Notes under the pieces: model-generated | What the model saw: the letters and a program-made list of their open reading frames with translations, nothing else | What the model was told of the DNA's origin: nothing | Database searches by the model: none | Translations under genes and position numbers: made by a program | In this document: piece by piece, positions 44,258 to 53,113 of the stretch | Numbering within the stretch: position 1 is the first letter of the stretch | How the letters are laid out: each line of letters begins with the position of its first letter | From: Gemmatimonadota bacterium | GTDB taxonomy: Bacteria; Gemmatimonadota; Gemmatimonadetes; Gemmatimonadales; GWC2-71-9 | Direction of reading: 5' to 3' | DNA: 64,000 nt | NCBI GenBank assembly: GCA_016874005.1 | Contig: VGVQ01000004.1 | Coordinates: forward strand, 1 to 64,000

Positions 44258-45151
44258 TTAGGCCGAGTCGTCGACCAGGTCGTCCACCGCGCCGGCGAGG
44301 TCGCCGCCCACGGCACGCTCGAGGCGGCGAAGCCGGGCCTGGAACTGGCCGACGGCGTAGTCGACGAACTCCTCGATCCGAAGTCCGAGCGGCATGACGG
44401 GGTAGGGGGCGAACACCTCGGGAATCACCGCGATCGCCGTCTCGGCGAGTTCGCCCATCCGTCGTTGAACGGTGCCCCAGAGTGGGGCCCCGCCGTCCTT
44501 GACGAGACGTCCCAGGAGGTAAATGCCGAAAGCGATGTGACGCGATTCGTCGCGCTTGGTCAACTCCACGCCGCGCTGCATCCCCGGCATGATGCCGTTG
44601 CGCGCCAGCGCCGCGTGGTAGGCCCGATAACCGGTCTCGGCAAGCACCCCTTCGACGATCAGGTTGTAGGTCACGCTGGCCAGCGCCACGGCCTCGCGCG
44701 AACGATCATGTCGAAGGCGATCGAGCGCCTCCGGCAGCTCCCGGTCGAACACCTGACGATAGTTGGGCCCCAAGTAGCCGCTCAGCTCATCGCGAGTGCC
44801 AGCCACTTCGTCGAGGAAGCGGCGGAACAACTCGACATGTTTCGCTTCCTCGAACAAGAACGAGGTGAGGTAGATCTCCTCCTCGAGGTGGCCGTCCCGG
44901 GCGACCGCCTCGATCAGCGGGACGAGGTCGACCGTGACGGCCTCTTCTCCGGCGGCGAAGAGCGAGGTCAACCGGAGCAGTACGTCCCGCTCGGCCTCGT
45001 CGAGCCGGGCCCAATCGACTCGGTCTTGGCCGAGGTCGATCGCGGCGGGGTCCCAGACGCCAAGGCGCTTGGCCTTGGTCCACAGCCGCCACGGGAAGCT
45101 CGCGGTGTCGAGACCGCCCCGGGCCGTGACGGCGAAGTGGCGGTCCGCCAT
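44258..45151 (-). CDS. R2-like ligand-binding oxidase (R2lox)
   Basis: 297 residues, ferritin-like R2 fold. Metal ligands: Glu in FAAGEEAVTVDL, ExxH in FLFEEAKHVELF, Glu in YNLIVEGVLAETGY and ExxH in TKRDESRHIAFG. The valine next to the first Glu and the tyrosine of VTYNLIVEG are the positions that form the Val-Tyr ether crosslink in Mn/Fe R2lox proteins. The radical Tyr context of true RNR R2 is absent, so a two-electron oxidase with a bound fatty acid is expected. Its start overlaps the stop of the upstream serine hydrolase by one base (TGATG), so the two are coupled. Confidence 0.85.
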   Translation of the reverse strand: MADRHFAVTARGGLDTASFPWRLWTKAKRLGVWDPAAIDLGQDRVDWARLDEAERDVLLRLTSLFAAGEEAVTVDLVPLIEAVARDGHLEEEIYLTSFLFEEAKHVELFRRFLDEVAGTRDELSGYLGPNYRQVFDRELPEALDRLRHDRSREAVALASVTYNLIVEGVLAETGYRAYHAALARNGIMPGMQRGVELTKRDESRHIAFGIYLLGRLVKDGGAPLWGTVQRRMGELAETAIAVIPEVFAPYPVMPLGLRIEEFVDYAVGQFQARLRRLERAVGGDLAGAVDDLVDDSA

Positions 45152-46659
45152 CAGGGCCGCCTTTCGAGGACGATCGGCGGCAAGGCCGGCTCCAGTGGGA
45201 TGGAGACCCGGTCGACTTCACCCTTGGTATTGGTGAGAAAGGTCACCATGCCTTGGAGCATCCCAGCCTGAGAACCGGGCCGCACCGAGAACACGTTGTA
45301 ATGGTAGTGCTCCAGCGCCGCTCGCATGACGTCGACGACCAGCTCGAGTCCCGCGCCGGCGGTTTGAACGACGACGGTGCCGTACCCGGGATGGTGAAAC
45401 CGGCCCGCCAGGGCGCTCACCGGGTGGCTGGGCGTGGTACCCGGCTTCCGGTCGGCGACCCGCTTGGCGGCGGCATCCGCCCGAGCCTTGGCCGCCACCT
45501 TGTCGAGTTCTCTCTGCCGAGCGGCCCAGTCGATCGGCGTTAGGCCGAGTATCCGGTCGTACACCGACTGGACCACCAGGGTGGGGATCGGGTTGTTCTG
45601 GCCCTGGTTGGTGAGCACCATGACGCCGACCCGCTCGTTGGGGAGCCAGGACATCTGGGAGATGAACCCGTCGATTCCGCCGCCGTGAATGATCAGGCGA
45701 TGGCCGCGGTGGAATCCGACCCCGACTCCGAGCCCGTAGCCGGCGACGTCGACGCCGCTCCACAGCGCGGCCGCCGCGCCCATCGCCATCTGGGGCTGCT
45801 CCATCTCGGCGACCTGGGCCGTCGTGAGGAGCTGTTTCCCGCCGACTCGGCCCGAGTCGATTCGGAATTGGATGTACTTGAGCATGTCCTCGACGCTGGC
45901 GTTGATCGAGCCGGCCGGGGCCACGTGGTCGATGTTGCGGAAGGGGATCCGGACCACGTTGCCGTCCTCGATTCCATACGGATACGCGAAGTCGTCCGAC
46001 TTGGGCGAATCGAGAACCGAAGCGTTGGCCCGAGTCATCCCGAGCGGAGTGAAGATCCGATCGCGTACCAGGTCCTCCCAGGATCGCCCGGCGAGCCGCT
46101 CGGGCAGATACCCGGCGGTCACGAACATCAGGTTCTGGTACTGCCAATAGTTTCTGAACGTGGTGGTGGGCTCGAGGTAGCGGATCCGGTCGACGATCTC
46201 TTTCCGGGTCACCTTTCGGCCGTACCACACCACGTCGTGGCGGGGCAGACCCGACCGATGGTTGACGAGGTCCCGCACGGTGAGATGCTTGGTGGCGTAG
46301 TCGTCGTGCATCTGAAAGTCGGGCAGGTACGACCGGACCGGGTTGTCCCAGGCCAGCTTCTTTTCGTCGATCATCATGCCCAGGAGGACGACGGCGAACG
46401 ACTTGCTGTTGGAGCCGATCGCCATGATGGTTCGCGGCGTTACCGGCAGCTTGGCTTCGACGTCGCGGAAACCGTAGCCCTTGGCGTAGATCACCTTGCC
46501 GTCCTTGATGACGCCGAGGGCGAGACCGGGCACTTTCCACTCGGCCATCATGGAGGTCACCACCGGATCGACCGAACTCAAGTCGGTCGCCGGTTGGGCG
46601 GCGGCGGTGGCCGTCAGGGTCGCCAACAAGGCCGAGGCGAGGAGACGCTGGATCTTCAT
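45151..46659 (-). CDS. Exported serine hydrolase with DUF3471-like C-terminus
   Basis: 502 residues; ATG at 46659 opens a signal peptide (MKIQRLLASALLATLTATAAA). The open frame extends much further 5' but only through an antisense region. SxxK in IGSNSKSFAVVLLG (about residue 81), YxN-type YQNLMFVTAG (about 178) and HGGGIDGFISQMSWLP (about 330). C-terminal domain from about 400 (LAGRFHHPGYGTVVVQTAG) fits DUF3471. Closely parallel to the hydrolase at 8395. Upstream partner of R2lox in one operon; M55 aminopeptidase gene is 33 bases further upstream on the same strand. Confidence 0.8.
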   Translation of the reverse strand: MKIQRLLASALLATLTATAAAQPATDLSSVDPVVTSMMAEWKVPGLALGVIKDGKVIYAKGYGFRDVEAKLPVTPRTIMAIGSNSKSFAVVLLGMMIDEKKLAWDNPVRSYLPDFQMHDDYATKHLTVRDLVNHRSGLPRHDVVWYGRKVTRKEIVDRIRYLEPTTTFRNYWQYQNLMFVTAGYLPERLAGRSWEDLVRDRIFTPLGMTRANASVLDSPKSDDFAYPYGIEDGNVVRIPFRNIDHVAPAGSINASVEDMLKYIQFRIDSGRVGGKQLLTTAQVAEMEQPQMAMGAAAALWSGVDVAGYGLGVGVGFHRGHRLIIHGGGIDGFISQMSWLPNERVGVMVLTNQGQNNPIPTLVVQSVYDRILGLTPIDWAARQRELDKVAAKARADAAAKRVADRKPGTTPSHPVSALAGRFHHPGYGTVVVQTAGAGLELVVDVMRAALEHYHYNVFSVRPGSQAGMLQGMVTFLTNTKGEVDRVSIPLEPALPPIVLERRP

Positions 46660-46691
46660 GCGGGAACCGCTCCAGGTGGTAGGGAGAGTGG

Positions 46692-47567
46692 TCAATCGCG
46701 CGACAGCATCCGGATCAGTCGGGAGACCCGGTACGCCACCAGGGCGTCGGGGGCGCGGTATCGCACCGTGACACCGTCGACCCGCTCCATCCCGGGGACG
46801 AACATCGCCGCGTCGGCGTTGCTGGCGATGTCGAGTTCGACCTCGACGATCACCGGTGTCGCGATCGTAATCGGCGCGATCTGGCTCCGGCGGGCCAGGG
46901 CCGTCTTGACCCCGGCCGCGATCTTCTCTCGAGCGACCGACGGATGCAGCGTCTTGGCGGCGGTGAAGCCGATGCCGTCCTTGACCGCCAAGGCTTCGAC
47001 GCCCGGGAAGAATCGCTTGGCCTCCTCGGCGAAGGCCCGATCGCCGGAGACGAAGACCACCGGGACCCGATAGTGCCCGGCGATCATCCCGGCGGTACCA
47101 TATTCGCCGACCTCGCGGCCGTTGATCCGGGCGTGCCGGAGGGCGTGGCTGTAGGTGTGCCCCAGGACCGCGTCGACCTGATTGGCATGGCCATGATACC
47201 CTATGAAGATGACGGCATCGAACGAGCCATCGAGCCCTTCCACCATCCCGTACGGCTTGGGTTGACCGGTGACGAGGGTGGCCCGCCGGTCGAGCTGATC
47301 GGCGCGTAGATTGGTGTGGGAGCCGTGGGCGTCGTTGACCACCACCTCGGTGGCCCCGGCCTCGAAAGCGGCCGCGATCGCGGCATTGGCTTCGGCGAGC
47401 ATCAGCGGGCGGGCCCACTCGTAGTCGCTGCCGCCGGTCTGGGCGGCGGTGGCGATGCCCGCGATTCCCTCCATGTCGACGCTCAGGTACACCTTGAGCT
47501 TGGACTGGGCGGCCGCGCCGGTCGGACCGAACAGCAGGATGGCGCCAAGGAGAGACGATCGGAGCAT
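46692..47567 (-). CDS. M55 family D-aminopeptidase (DppA-like), exported
   Basis: 291 residues; ATG at 47567 gives a signal peptide (MLRSSLLGAILLFGPTGAAA). Zinc and active-site features of DppA: the SVDMEGIAGI strand (D-x-E-G), VVNDAHGSHTNL, FIGYHGHAN and VLGHTYSHA. A normal DppA is about 275 residues plus signal. It removes N-terminal D-amino acids from peptides. It is divergent from the D-aminoacylase gene and precedes the serine hydrolase and R2lox genes on the minus strand. Confidence 0.85.
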   Translation of the reverse strand: MLRSSLLGAILLFGPTGAAAQSKLKVYLSVDMEGIAGIATAAQTGGSDYEWARPLMLAEANAAIAAAFEAGATEVVVNDAHGSHTNLRADQLDRRATLVTGQPKPYGMVEGLDGSFDAVIFIGYHGHANQVDAVLGHTYSHALRHARINGREVGEYGTAGMIAGHYRVPVVFVSGDRAFAEEAKRFFPGVEALAVKDGIGFTAAKTLHPSVAREKIAAGVKTALARRSQIAPITIATPVIVEVELDIASNADAAMFVPGMERVDGVTVRYRAPDALVAYRVSRLIRMLSRD

Positions 47568-47652
47568 GAGACACCGCTTGGGAGTCGGTACGTTCGGCGA
47601 AGGTACCAGTCGGCCGGCCGGTCCGGCAAGGGCCGGTGGCGTTAGGGCGTTC

Positions 47653-49176
47653 GTGTCGGTCGGGGCGCTTGCGATCGGCGGCCTCGCGGGGTGCGCCGAA
47701 TCGGCGGCGGTTCGGGGGACGACCATCACCAATGTGCTGTTGATCGACGGTAACGGTCGGGCCCCCGCTCCCGGCAATCTCCGGATCCTGGGCGATACCA
47801 TCGCCGCGGTCGGTGCGTTCGAGCCGCCGCCGGGCGACTCGATGGTCGATGGCGGCGGCTTGGCACTGGCGCCGGGGTTCATCGATTCCCACAGCCACCA
47901 CGATCACGGTCTCGTTGCCGCGAATCGGGCCCTCCCCGCGGTGAGTCAGGGGATCACCACGATCGTCGCCGGACAAGACGGCGGACACCCCTATCCGCTG
48001 GCGATCACCCTGGACAGTCTCGAGCGCGCTGGCCATGCGGTGAACGTCGCGTTCTTCGCGGGTCACGGCGCGCTCCGCCAAGCGGTGATGGGCGACGACT
48101 TTCGCCGCAAGGCCACTCCCGCCGAGGTCGACTCGATGGCGAAGATCCTCGAGGGCGAGCTCGGGGCGGGGGCGCTGGGTCTGTCGACTGGCCTCGAATA
48201 CGATCCCGGGATCTATTCCGACTTCTCCGAGGTCGTGGCGCTGGCCAAGGTCGCGGCCCGCGCCGGCGGCCGGTATGCCAGCCACATCCGGAGCGAGGAC
48301 CGCGACTTCTGGTCGGCACTGGACGAAGCCATCGCGGTTGGTCGCGAGGCGGGGCTCCCTGTCCAGGTGAGCCACCTCAAGTTGTCGATGGTATCGTTGC
48401 TCGGCCGGGCGGACAGCGTCATCCGAGTCCTGGATCGGGCCCGGCAAGACGGGGTCGCGGTCACCGCGGACATCTATCCTTATCCGTACTGGCACTCGAC
48501 CCTGCAGGTGCTCTTCCCCAATCGCGACTTCGACAACCGGGCCGAGGCGGAAAAGGTGCTTCGCGAGATCGTTCGGCCCGAAGGACTCTTGCTCGGGCGG
48601 TATGCGCCCAACCCGACCTACCAAGGGCGCACGGTCGCGGAGATCGCCGCCGATCGGGCCGAGGATCCGGCCACGACGTTGATGGCCCTGATCCGCGACG
48701 CCCAGGCCCACCAGCGGACCATCGCCGATCATTCGAAACCCACCCCGGTCGAGAGCGTAGTGGCAACCGCCATGGACGAGGCCGACATCGAACGGCTGGT
48801 CGGGTGGCCCATGATCAACTTCTGCTCGGACGGGGAACTCGAGGGCGCTCACCCCCGAGGATATGGAGCCTTCCCCCGGGTGCTGGCGCGGTACGTCCGG
48901 GAGCGGCGGGTCCTCTCGCTCGAGGAAGCGGTGCGGCGGATGACCGCGCTGGCGGCGGCGAACATGGGCCTCCCCGGCCGAGGTCGGTTGGCCCCCGGAT
49001 ACGCGGCTGACCTGGTGCTGTTCGATCCGGACGGCGTCGCCGACCGGGCTACTCCCGCCGAGCCGCAACGGATCTCCGCGGGTATCGTTGGGGTGTGGGT
49101 GGGGGGTGAGTCGGTGTTCCACGACGGCCTGGCGACCGGTGCGCTGCCAGGCCGCATTCTTCGGAGGAGTCGATGA
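47653..49176 (+). CDS. N-acyl-D-amino-acid deacylase (D-aminoacylase-like amidohydrolase), predicted lipoprotein
   Basis: 507 residues if translation begins at the GTG at 47653; this gives a short lipoprotein signal with lipobox GGLAGC. No ATG fits well and the ribosome-binding site is weak, so the start is uncertain. The amidohydrolase barrel is clear: APGFIDSHSHHDH (HxH metal site), GITTIVAGQDG, the GLEYDPGIYSDFSEVVAL segment typical of D-aminoacylases, YASHIRSE, QVSHLKLS, and Asp in INFCSDGELEG. Final AAANMGLPGRGRLAPGYAAD completes the fold. It would release D-amino acids from N-acyl-D-amino acids. Coupled by ATGA to the next gene. Confidence 0.8.
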   Translation: MSVGALAIGGLAGCAESAAVRGTTITNVLLIDGNGRAPAPGNLRILGDTIAAVGAFEPPPGDSMVDGGGLALAPGFIDSHSHHDHGLVAANRALPAVSQGITTIVAGQDGGHPYPLAITLDSLERAGHAVNVAFFAGHGALRQAVMGDDFRRKATPAEVDSMAKILEGELGAGALGLSTGLEYDPGIYSDFSEVVALAKVAARAGGRYASHIRSEDRDFWSALDEAIAVGREAGLPVQVSHLKLSMVSLLGRADSVIRVLDRARQDGVAVTADIYPYPYWHSTLQVLFPNRDFDNRAEAEKVLREIVRPEGLLLGRYAPNPTYQGRTVAEIAADRAEDPATTLMALIRDAQAHQRTIADHSKPTPVESVVATAMDEADIERLVGWPMINFCSDGELEGAHPRGYGAFPRVLARYVRERRVLSLEEAVRRMTALAAANMGLPGRGRLAPGYAADLVLFDPDGVADRATPAEPQRISAGIVGVWVGGESVFHDGLATGALPGRILRRSR

Positions 49177-50381
49177 ATCGACTGGGGCGCAATCGCGGCG
49201 GGGTCATCGGATCGCTGGCGCTGGCGGCGATGGCCGCGAGTGTCGGATCGGCATCGGTCGAGGCGCAGGATGAGGCCGCGGGGTACGTTGCCCGAATCGA
49301 GGCCGCTCAGTCGCCTAACCGTCAGGGATACGACGGCTACACGCTCGCCGAGCTCATGGCTCGGTTCAGGATACCGGGGGTGAGCATCGCGGTCATCCGC
49401 GATTTCAAAGTCCATTGGGCCAAGGGGTACGGCGTCGCGGATGTCGAGACCAGCCGGGCGGTCGACCCGACCACCGCCTTTCAGGCGGCGTCGATCAGCA
49501 AGCCGGTCATGGCGATGGCGGCCGTCCGGCTGGCGCAGGAGGGCCGGCTTTCCCTGGACCAGGACGTCAACGAGCTGCTCACCTCGTGGCGGGTGCCGGT
49601 GTCGGAGTTGCACGCCCGGCAAGCCGTCACGCCCCGATCGCTCTTGAGCCACACGTCCGGTTCCGACGACGGGTTCGGGTTCCCGGGCTACAAGCCGGAC
49701 GCCCCCAGGCCGACCGTGGTCCAGATCCTCAATGGCGAAGCGCCCTCCAACGTTGGGCCGGTCCGGTTTGCCAGGCGGCCGTTCGAAGGTCAGAAATACT
49801 CGGGCGGCGGCAGCCAGATCATGCAGCTCATCCTCACCGACCTGACCAAACGACCCTTCGCCGAGCTGATGGAGGAGAAGGTCCTTCGCCCCCTCGGGAT
49901 GACCGGAAGCTCGTACGCTCAGCCGCCGGTCGGGCCAGTCGCCGAGCGGACCGCCCGGGCCCATGACGGTCGCGGGCAGTCGATGGGAGCCAAGTGGCAC
50001 GTCTATCCGGAGCAGGCCGCTGCCGGGCTTTGGACGACCCCGAGCGACCTGGCCGCGGTGGCGATCGAACTGCAGACCGCGATTCGGGGACCGACGGGGA
50101 AGGTGCTCTCCCAGGCGAGCGCCCGCGAGATGATCGCGCCGACCGGGTTGGGCCCTTTCGCGGTCGGCTTCGTGATCGAGAAGCGGGGCGAGGGGTGGTA
50201 CTTCAACCATGGAGGCGCCAACTGGGGCTTCCGGTGCAACCTGCTCGCCCACGTGCGGAAGGGCTACGGCGTGGTGGTGATGACCAATGGCGACAACGGT
50301 GGCCAGATCATCCGCGAGATCGAGGAACGGGTGGCGGCTGCCTACGGCTGGGATTCGCTCGACAAGCCGATCCCCCGATGA
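49173..50381 (+). CDS. Exported serine hydrolase, beta-lactamase family
   Basis: 402 residues; ATG at 49173 overlaps the previous stop. Signal peptide GGVIGSLALAAMAASVGSASVEA. SxxK in QAASISKPVMAMAA (about residue 108), YxG/YSGGG at about 208 in place of the usual YxN, and the third box HGGANWGFRCN (about 348). The replacement of YxN by KYSGGGSQ is seen in part of the family. Co-translation with D-aminoacylase supports a role in D-peptide or amide hydrolysis in the periplasm. Confidence 0.75.
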   Translation: MNRLGRNRGGVIGSLALAAMAASVGSASVEAQDEAAGYVARIEAAQSPNRQGYDGYTLAELMARFRIPGVSIAVIRDFKVHWAKGYGVADVETSRAVDPTTAFQAASISKPVMAMAAVRLAQEGRLSLDQDVNELLTSWRVPVSELHARQAVTPRSLLSHTSGSDDGFGFPGYKPDAPRPTVVQILNGEAPSNVGPVRFARRPFEGQKYSGGGSQIMQLILTDLTKRPFAELMEEKVLRPLGMTGSSYAQPPVGPVAERTARAHDGRGQSMGAKWHVYPEQAAAGLWTTPSDLAAVAIELQTAIRGPTGKVLSQASAREMIAPTGLGPFAVGFVIEKRGEGWYFNHGGANWGFRCNLLAHVRKGYGVVVMTNGDNGGQIIREIEERVAAAYGWDSLDKPIPR

Positions 50382-50387
50382 CGGTGG

Positions 50388-51503
50388 TCAGCCCCCCCGG
50401 ACCGCCTCGAACACCCGAAGAAAGTTGCCGCCCATGATCTTGGCGACGTCCGTCTCGGAGTAGCCGCGAGCCAGCAGTCCCTCGGTGATCTTGGGATAGT
50501 CGCGGAAACCGTCCATCCCGAGCGGGGTCGGGATGGCGCCGGCATCGAGATCGCCGCCAATCCCGACGTGATCGACGCCGGCGACCTTCACCGCGTGGTC
50601 GATGTGCTCCAGAATCCGCTCGAACGGCGGCCGGAACGGGACGTCGCGGAAGAAGTTGTGATGCCGCTCGGCGCCGATCCGATCGAGATCCTCCGGCGGA
50701 TAGGAGGTCGGCTTGTTGAGCACCTCGATGATCTGACCGACCTTCGATGCCATGACGTCGCGGTACCGCTGATCCATGAACTCGTTGTAGAAGTTGATCC
50801 CGACCACGCCGCCGGTCTTCGCGATCGCCTCGATGAGACGGTCGGGCAGGTTCCGGGGATGATCGGCGAGTGCCCGGCAGGACGAATGGCTGGCAATGAT
50901 CGGTTGGTCCGACAGCGCCACCACCTGCTCGATGGTCTTGTCCGAGACGTGGGAACAGTCGACGATCATCCGGAGCCGATTCATCTCCCCAATGACGTCA
51001 CGCCCGAAGGGGGAGAGTCCTCCGGAGCGCTCGACATCGGTCGACGAGTCGACCCAGTCGATCGATGCCGTATGGGTGAGCGTCATCGAGGTGGCGCCGA
51101 GCTGAGCGTAGATCCGCAGCAGCCTCAGGTTGTTCTGAATCGCGAGGCCTCCCTCGATCGCGATCATCGCCGCGAGCTTGCCCGCCGCCACGATTCGGCG
51201 AACCTCGGCCGCGCTCCGAGCCAGCTCGATCTGAGCAGGGTACTTCTCGGCGAGCAGGTAATAGGCGTCGATCTGCTCCAGGGCGCGCCGGGCGGCGTGG
51301 TACGGTCCATAGATGGTGTCGACCCAGACGGCGAAGACCTGGGCGTCGATGCCACCAGCCTTCCAAGCGGGCAGATCGCCCTGGGCGGTGCTGGCGACGC
51401 CGAGATCGACGTCGTCGACCACGGCTCGGAGCAGGCTGTCGCAATGGGCGTCCCAGACCAGGGCGTCCTGGTGCACGCGGGTGGTACGAGCGGAAACGGA
51501 CAT
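50388..51503 (-). CDS. Membrane dipeptidase-like (peptidase M19)
   Basis: 371 residues from the ATG at 51503; no signal peptide, so probably cytoplasmic. Zinc site residues: HxD in VWDAHCDSLL, bridging Glu in AMIAIEGGLA, His in MIVDCSHVSD and IIASHSSCRALADHPRNLPD, and Asp in VGIGGDLDAG. M19 enzymes cleave dipeptides and commonly accept a D-residue at the C-terminal position. Its place between a D-aminoacylase/serine hydrolase pair and a peptide importer suggests final cleavage of imported dipeptides. Confidence 0.9.
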   Translation of the reverse strand: MSVSARTTRVHQDALVWDAHCDSLLRAVVDDVDLGVASTAQGDLPAWKAGGIDAQVFAVWVDTIYGPYHAARRALEQIDAYYLLAEKYPAQIELARSAAEVRRIVAAGKLAAMIAIEGGLAIQNNLRLLRIYAQLGATSMTLTHTASIDWVDSSTDVERSGGLSPFGRDVIGEMNRLRMIVDCSHVSDKTIEQVVALSDQPIIASHSSCRALADHPRNLPDRLIEAIAKTGGVVGINFYNEFMDQRYRDVMASKVGQIIEVLNKPTSYPPEDLDRIGAERHHNFFRDVPFRPPFERILEHIDHAVKVAGVDHVGIGGDLDAGAIPTPLGMDGFRDYPKITEGLLARGYSETDVAKIMGGNFLRVFEAVRGG

Positions 51504-51552
51504 CGACACCTCGAGAGAGTTATCTCGGCTCGCGGCTGCGAGTCGTGGCTGG

Positions 51553-51558
51553 TATACT
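51553..51558 (+). promoter_or_regulatory. Possible -10 box (TATACT) for the peptide transporter gene
   Basis: TATACT at 51553-51558 lies 31 bases before the ATG at 51589 and stands out in GC-rich surroundings. No convincing -35 box is seen at 17 bases. The divergent M19 gene starts at 51503, so its promoter must also lie within this short region. Confidence 0.35.
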
Positions 51559-51588
51559 ACCGATCTCACTCGCCCCCGCAAGCCGCCA

Positions 51589-53082
51589 ATGAACCTGCCG
51601 ATGTTCCGCGGGCACCCGCCCGGGCTCTTGGTCTGCGCCGCCACCGAAATGTGGGAGCGGTTCAGCTACTACGGGATGCGGGCGCTGTTGATCTTCTACC
51701 TGACCGAGCACTTTCGGTTCGACGACCCCACCAGTTTCGCGATCTACGGGGCCTACTCGGCTCTGGTGTACATGGCACCGATCGTCGGTGGCTTCGTGGC
51801 CGATCAGTGGCTCGGCGGCCGTCGGGCGGTGATGTTCGGCGGGGTGCTCCTGATGATCGGCCACCTCGGGATGACGATCGAGTCGTCGCTGCCGGTCTTT
51901 TACTTGGCGCTGGCCTTCATCGTCGCGGGCGTGGGATTCCTCAAGACCAGCACCAACGCCATCGTCGGGGCGCTCTATCCGCCGGGCGACCGCCGGCTCG
52001 ACGCCGGGTACACCGCCTATTACATGGCCTACAACCTCGGCGGGGCGCTGTCGCCGCTGGTGTGCGGGTGGCTTGGCCAACGCTATGGATGGGGCTGGGG
52101 TTTTGGCGCGGCGGCGGTGGGGATGGCCTTCGGGTTGGTGGCCTTCTGGCGGGGCCAGCATCTCCTCGAGGGCAAGGCCGAGCCGCCCAATCCGGCGCGC
52201 CTGGTGGAGCGGGTGGCGGGGTTGCCGCGGGTGGCGTGGGTCTACCTCGGCTCGATCGGCTTCGTGGGCGCGCTATGGCTGTTGCTGATGCGGCGCGAGG
52301 TGGTGGGTCCGATGCTTTCGGCGATCGGGCTGGCGACCGGCGGTTGGCTGGTGTACTACGCGGTGGCGCGGTGCACTCGGATTGAGCGCAATCGACTCCT
52401 GGCTTGCGCGATCCTGATCGTGTTCACCGTCGGGTTCTGGGCTTTCTACGAGCAGATGGGTAGCTCGCTGGCGCTCTTCTCCGATCGGGTGGTCGATCGG
52501 GCGGTGCTGGGGTACGAGATCCCGGCCTCGGTGCTCCAGTCGATTCCGTCGATCTTCGTGATCGGGTTGGCCCCCGGGTTCGTGGCGCTGTGGCTCGCGT
52601 TGGGGCGGCGGGGTCGGGAACCGAGCACGGCGGTCAAGTTCGTCATCGCGATCGGCACCCTGGCGGTCGGTTTTCTGGCCTTGGCGGCGGGGACGGCAAT
52701 GACCGCGGCCGGCGACAAGGTATCGTTAGGCTGGTTTATCCTCAACTTCTTCCTGCTCGTGGTCGGGGAGTTGTGTCTGGCGCCGGTGGGGATCTCGATG
52801 GTGGCCCAGTTGGCCCCCAAGCGGATCGTGGCGGTGATGATGGGGGCGTTCCTGTTGGCATACTCGGGGGCGAGCTATCTGGCGGGGCTGATCGCCACCT
52901 TGGCCAGCATCCCCGCCTCGGCGGTGGCCGACGCGGATCTCCTCCGGGCAACCTACGGCGGGGTGTTCCTCAAGTTGGGCATCGGGGCGGCGGTCGTGGC
53001 CGTGGTGTTGGCGGCACTGGCGCCGCTGCTGCGGCGCCTGGTGGGCGAGGCGGGTGGCGAGCGAGTCGGCGACGCGGCATAA
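51589..53082 (+). CDS. POT/PTR family proton-dependent oligopeptide transporter
   Basis: 497 residues with about 12-14 helices. The family signatures are present: EMWERFSYYGMRALLIFYL (the ExxERFxYY motif that binds protons and peptide) near residue 17, and GGFVADQWLGGRRAVMFGG. Lys/Glu positions later in FWAFYEQMGSSLALF match the conserved helix-10 region. It imports di- and tripeptides with protons across the inner membrane. It is divergent from the M19 dipeptidase. Confidence 0.9.
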   Translation: MNLPMFRGHPPGLLVCAATEMWERFSYYGMRALLIFYLTEHFRFDDPTSFAIYGAYSALVYMAPIVGGFVADQWLGGRRAVMFGGVLLMIGHLGMTIESSLPVFYLALAFIVAGVGFLKTSTNAIVGALYPPGDRRLDAGYTAYYMAYNLGGALSPLVCGWLGQRYGWGWGFGAAAVGMAFGLVAFWRGQHLLEGKAEPPNPARLVERVAGLPRVAWVYLGSIGFVGALWLLLMRREVVGPMLSAIGLATGGWLVYYAVARCTRIERNRLLACAILIVFTVGFWAFYEQMGSSLALFSDRVVDRAVLGYEIPASVLQSIPSIFVIGLAPGFVALWLALGRRGREPSTAVKFVIAIGTLAVGFLALAAGTAMTAAGDKVSLGWFILNFFLLVVGELCLAPVGISMVAQLAPKRIVAVMMGAFLLAYSGASYLAGLIATLASIPASAVADADLLRATYGGVFLKLGIGAAVVAVVLAALAPLLRRLVGEAGGERVGDAA

Positions 53083-53113
53083 TACCCCTCGTCGACCAAC
53101 CATCGGGGACGTC

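Noticed and set aside
45151-49122. A 1323-codon open frame on the minus strand
   Set aside because: Only 45151-46659 shows a protein family (serine hydrolase with its own signal peptide). The rest is antisense to D-aminoacylase and part of the M55 gene, with Arg/Gly/Pro-rich composition typical of GC-rich shadow frames.
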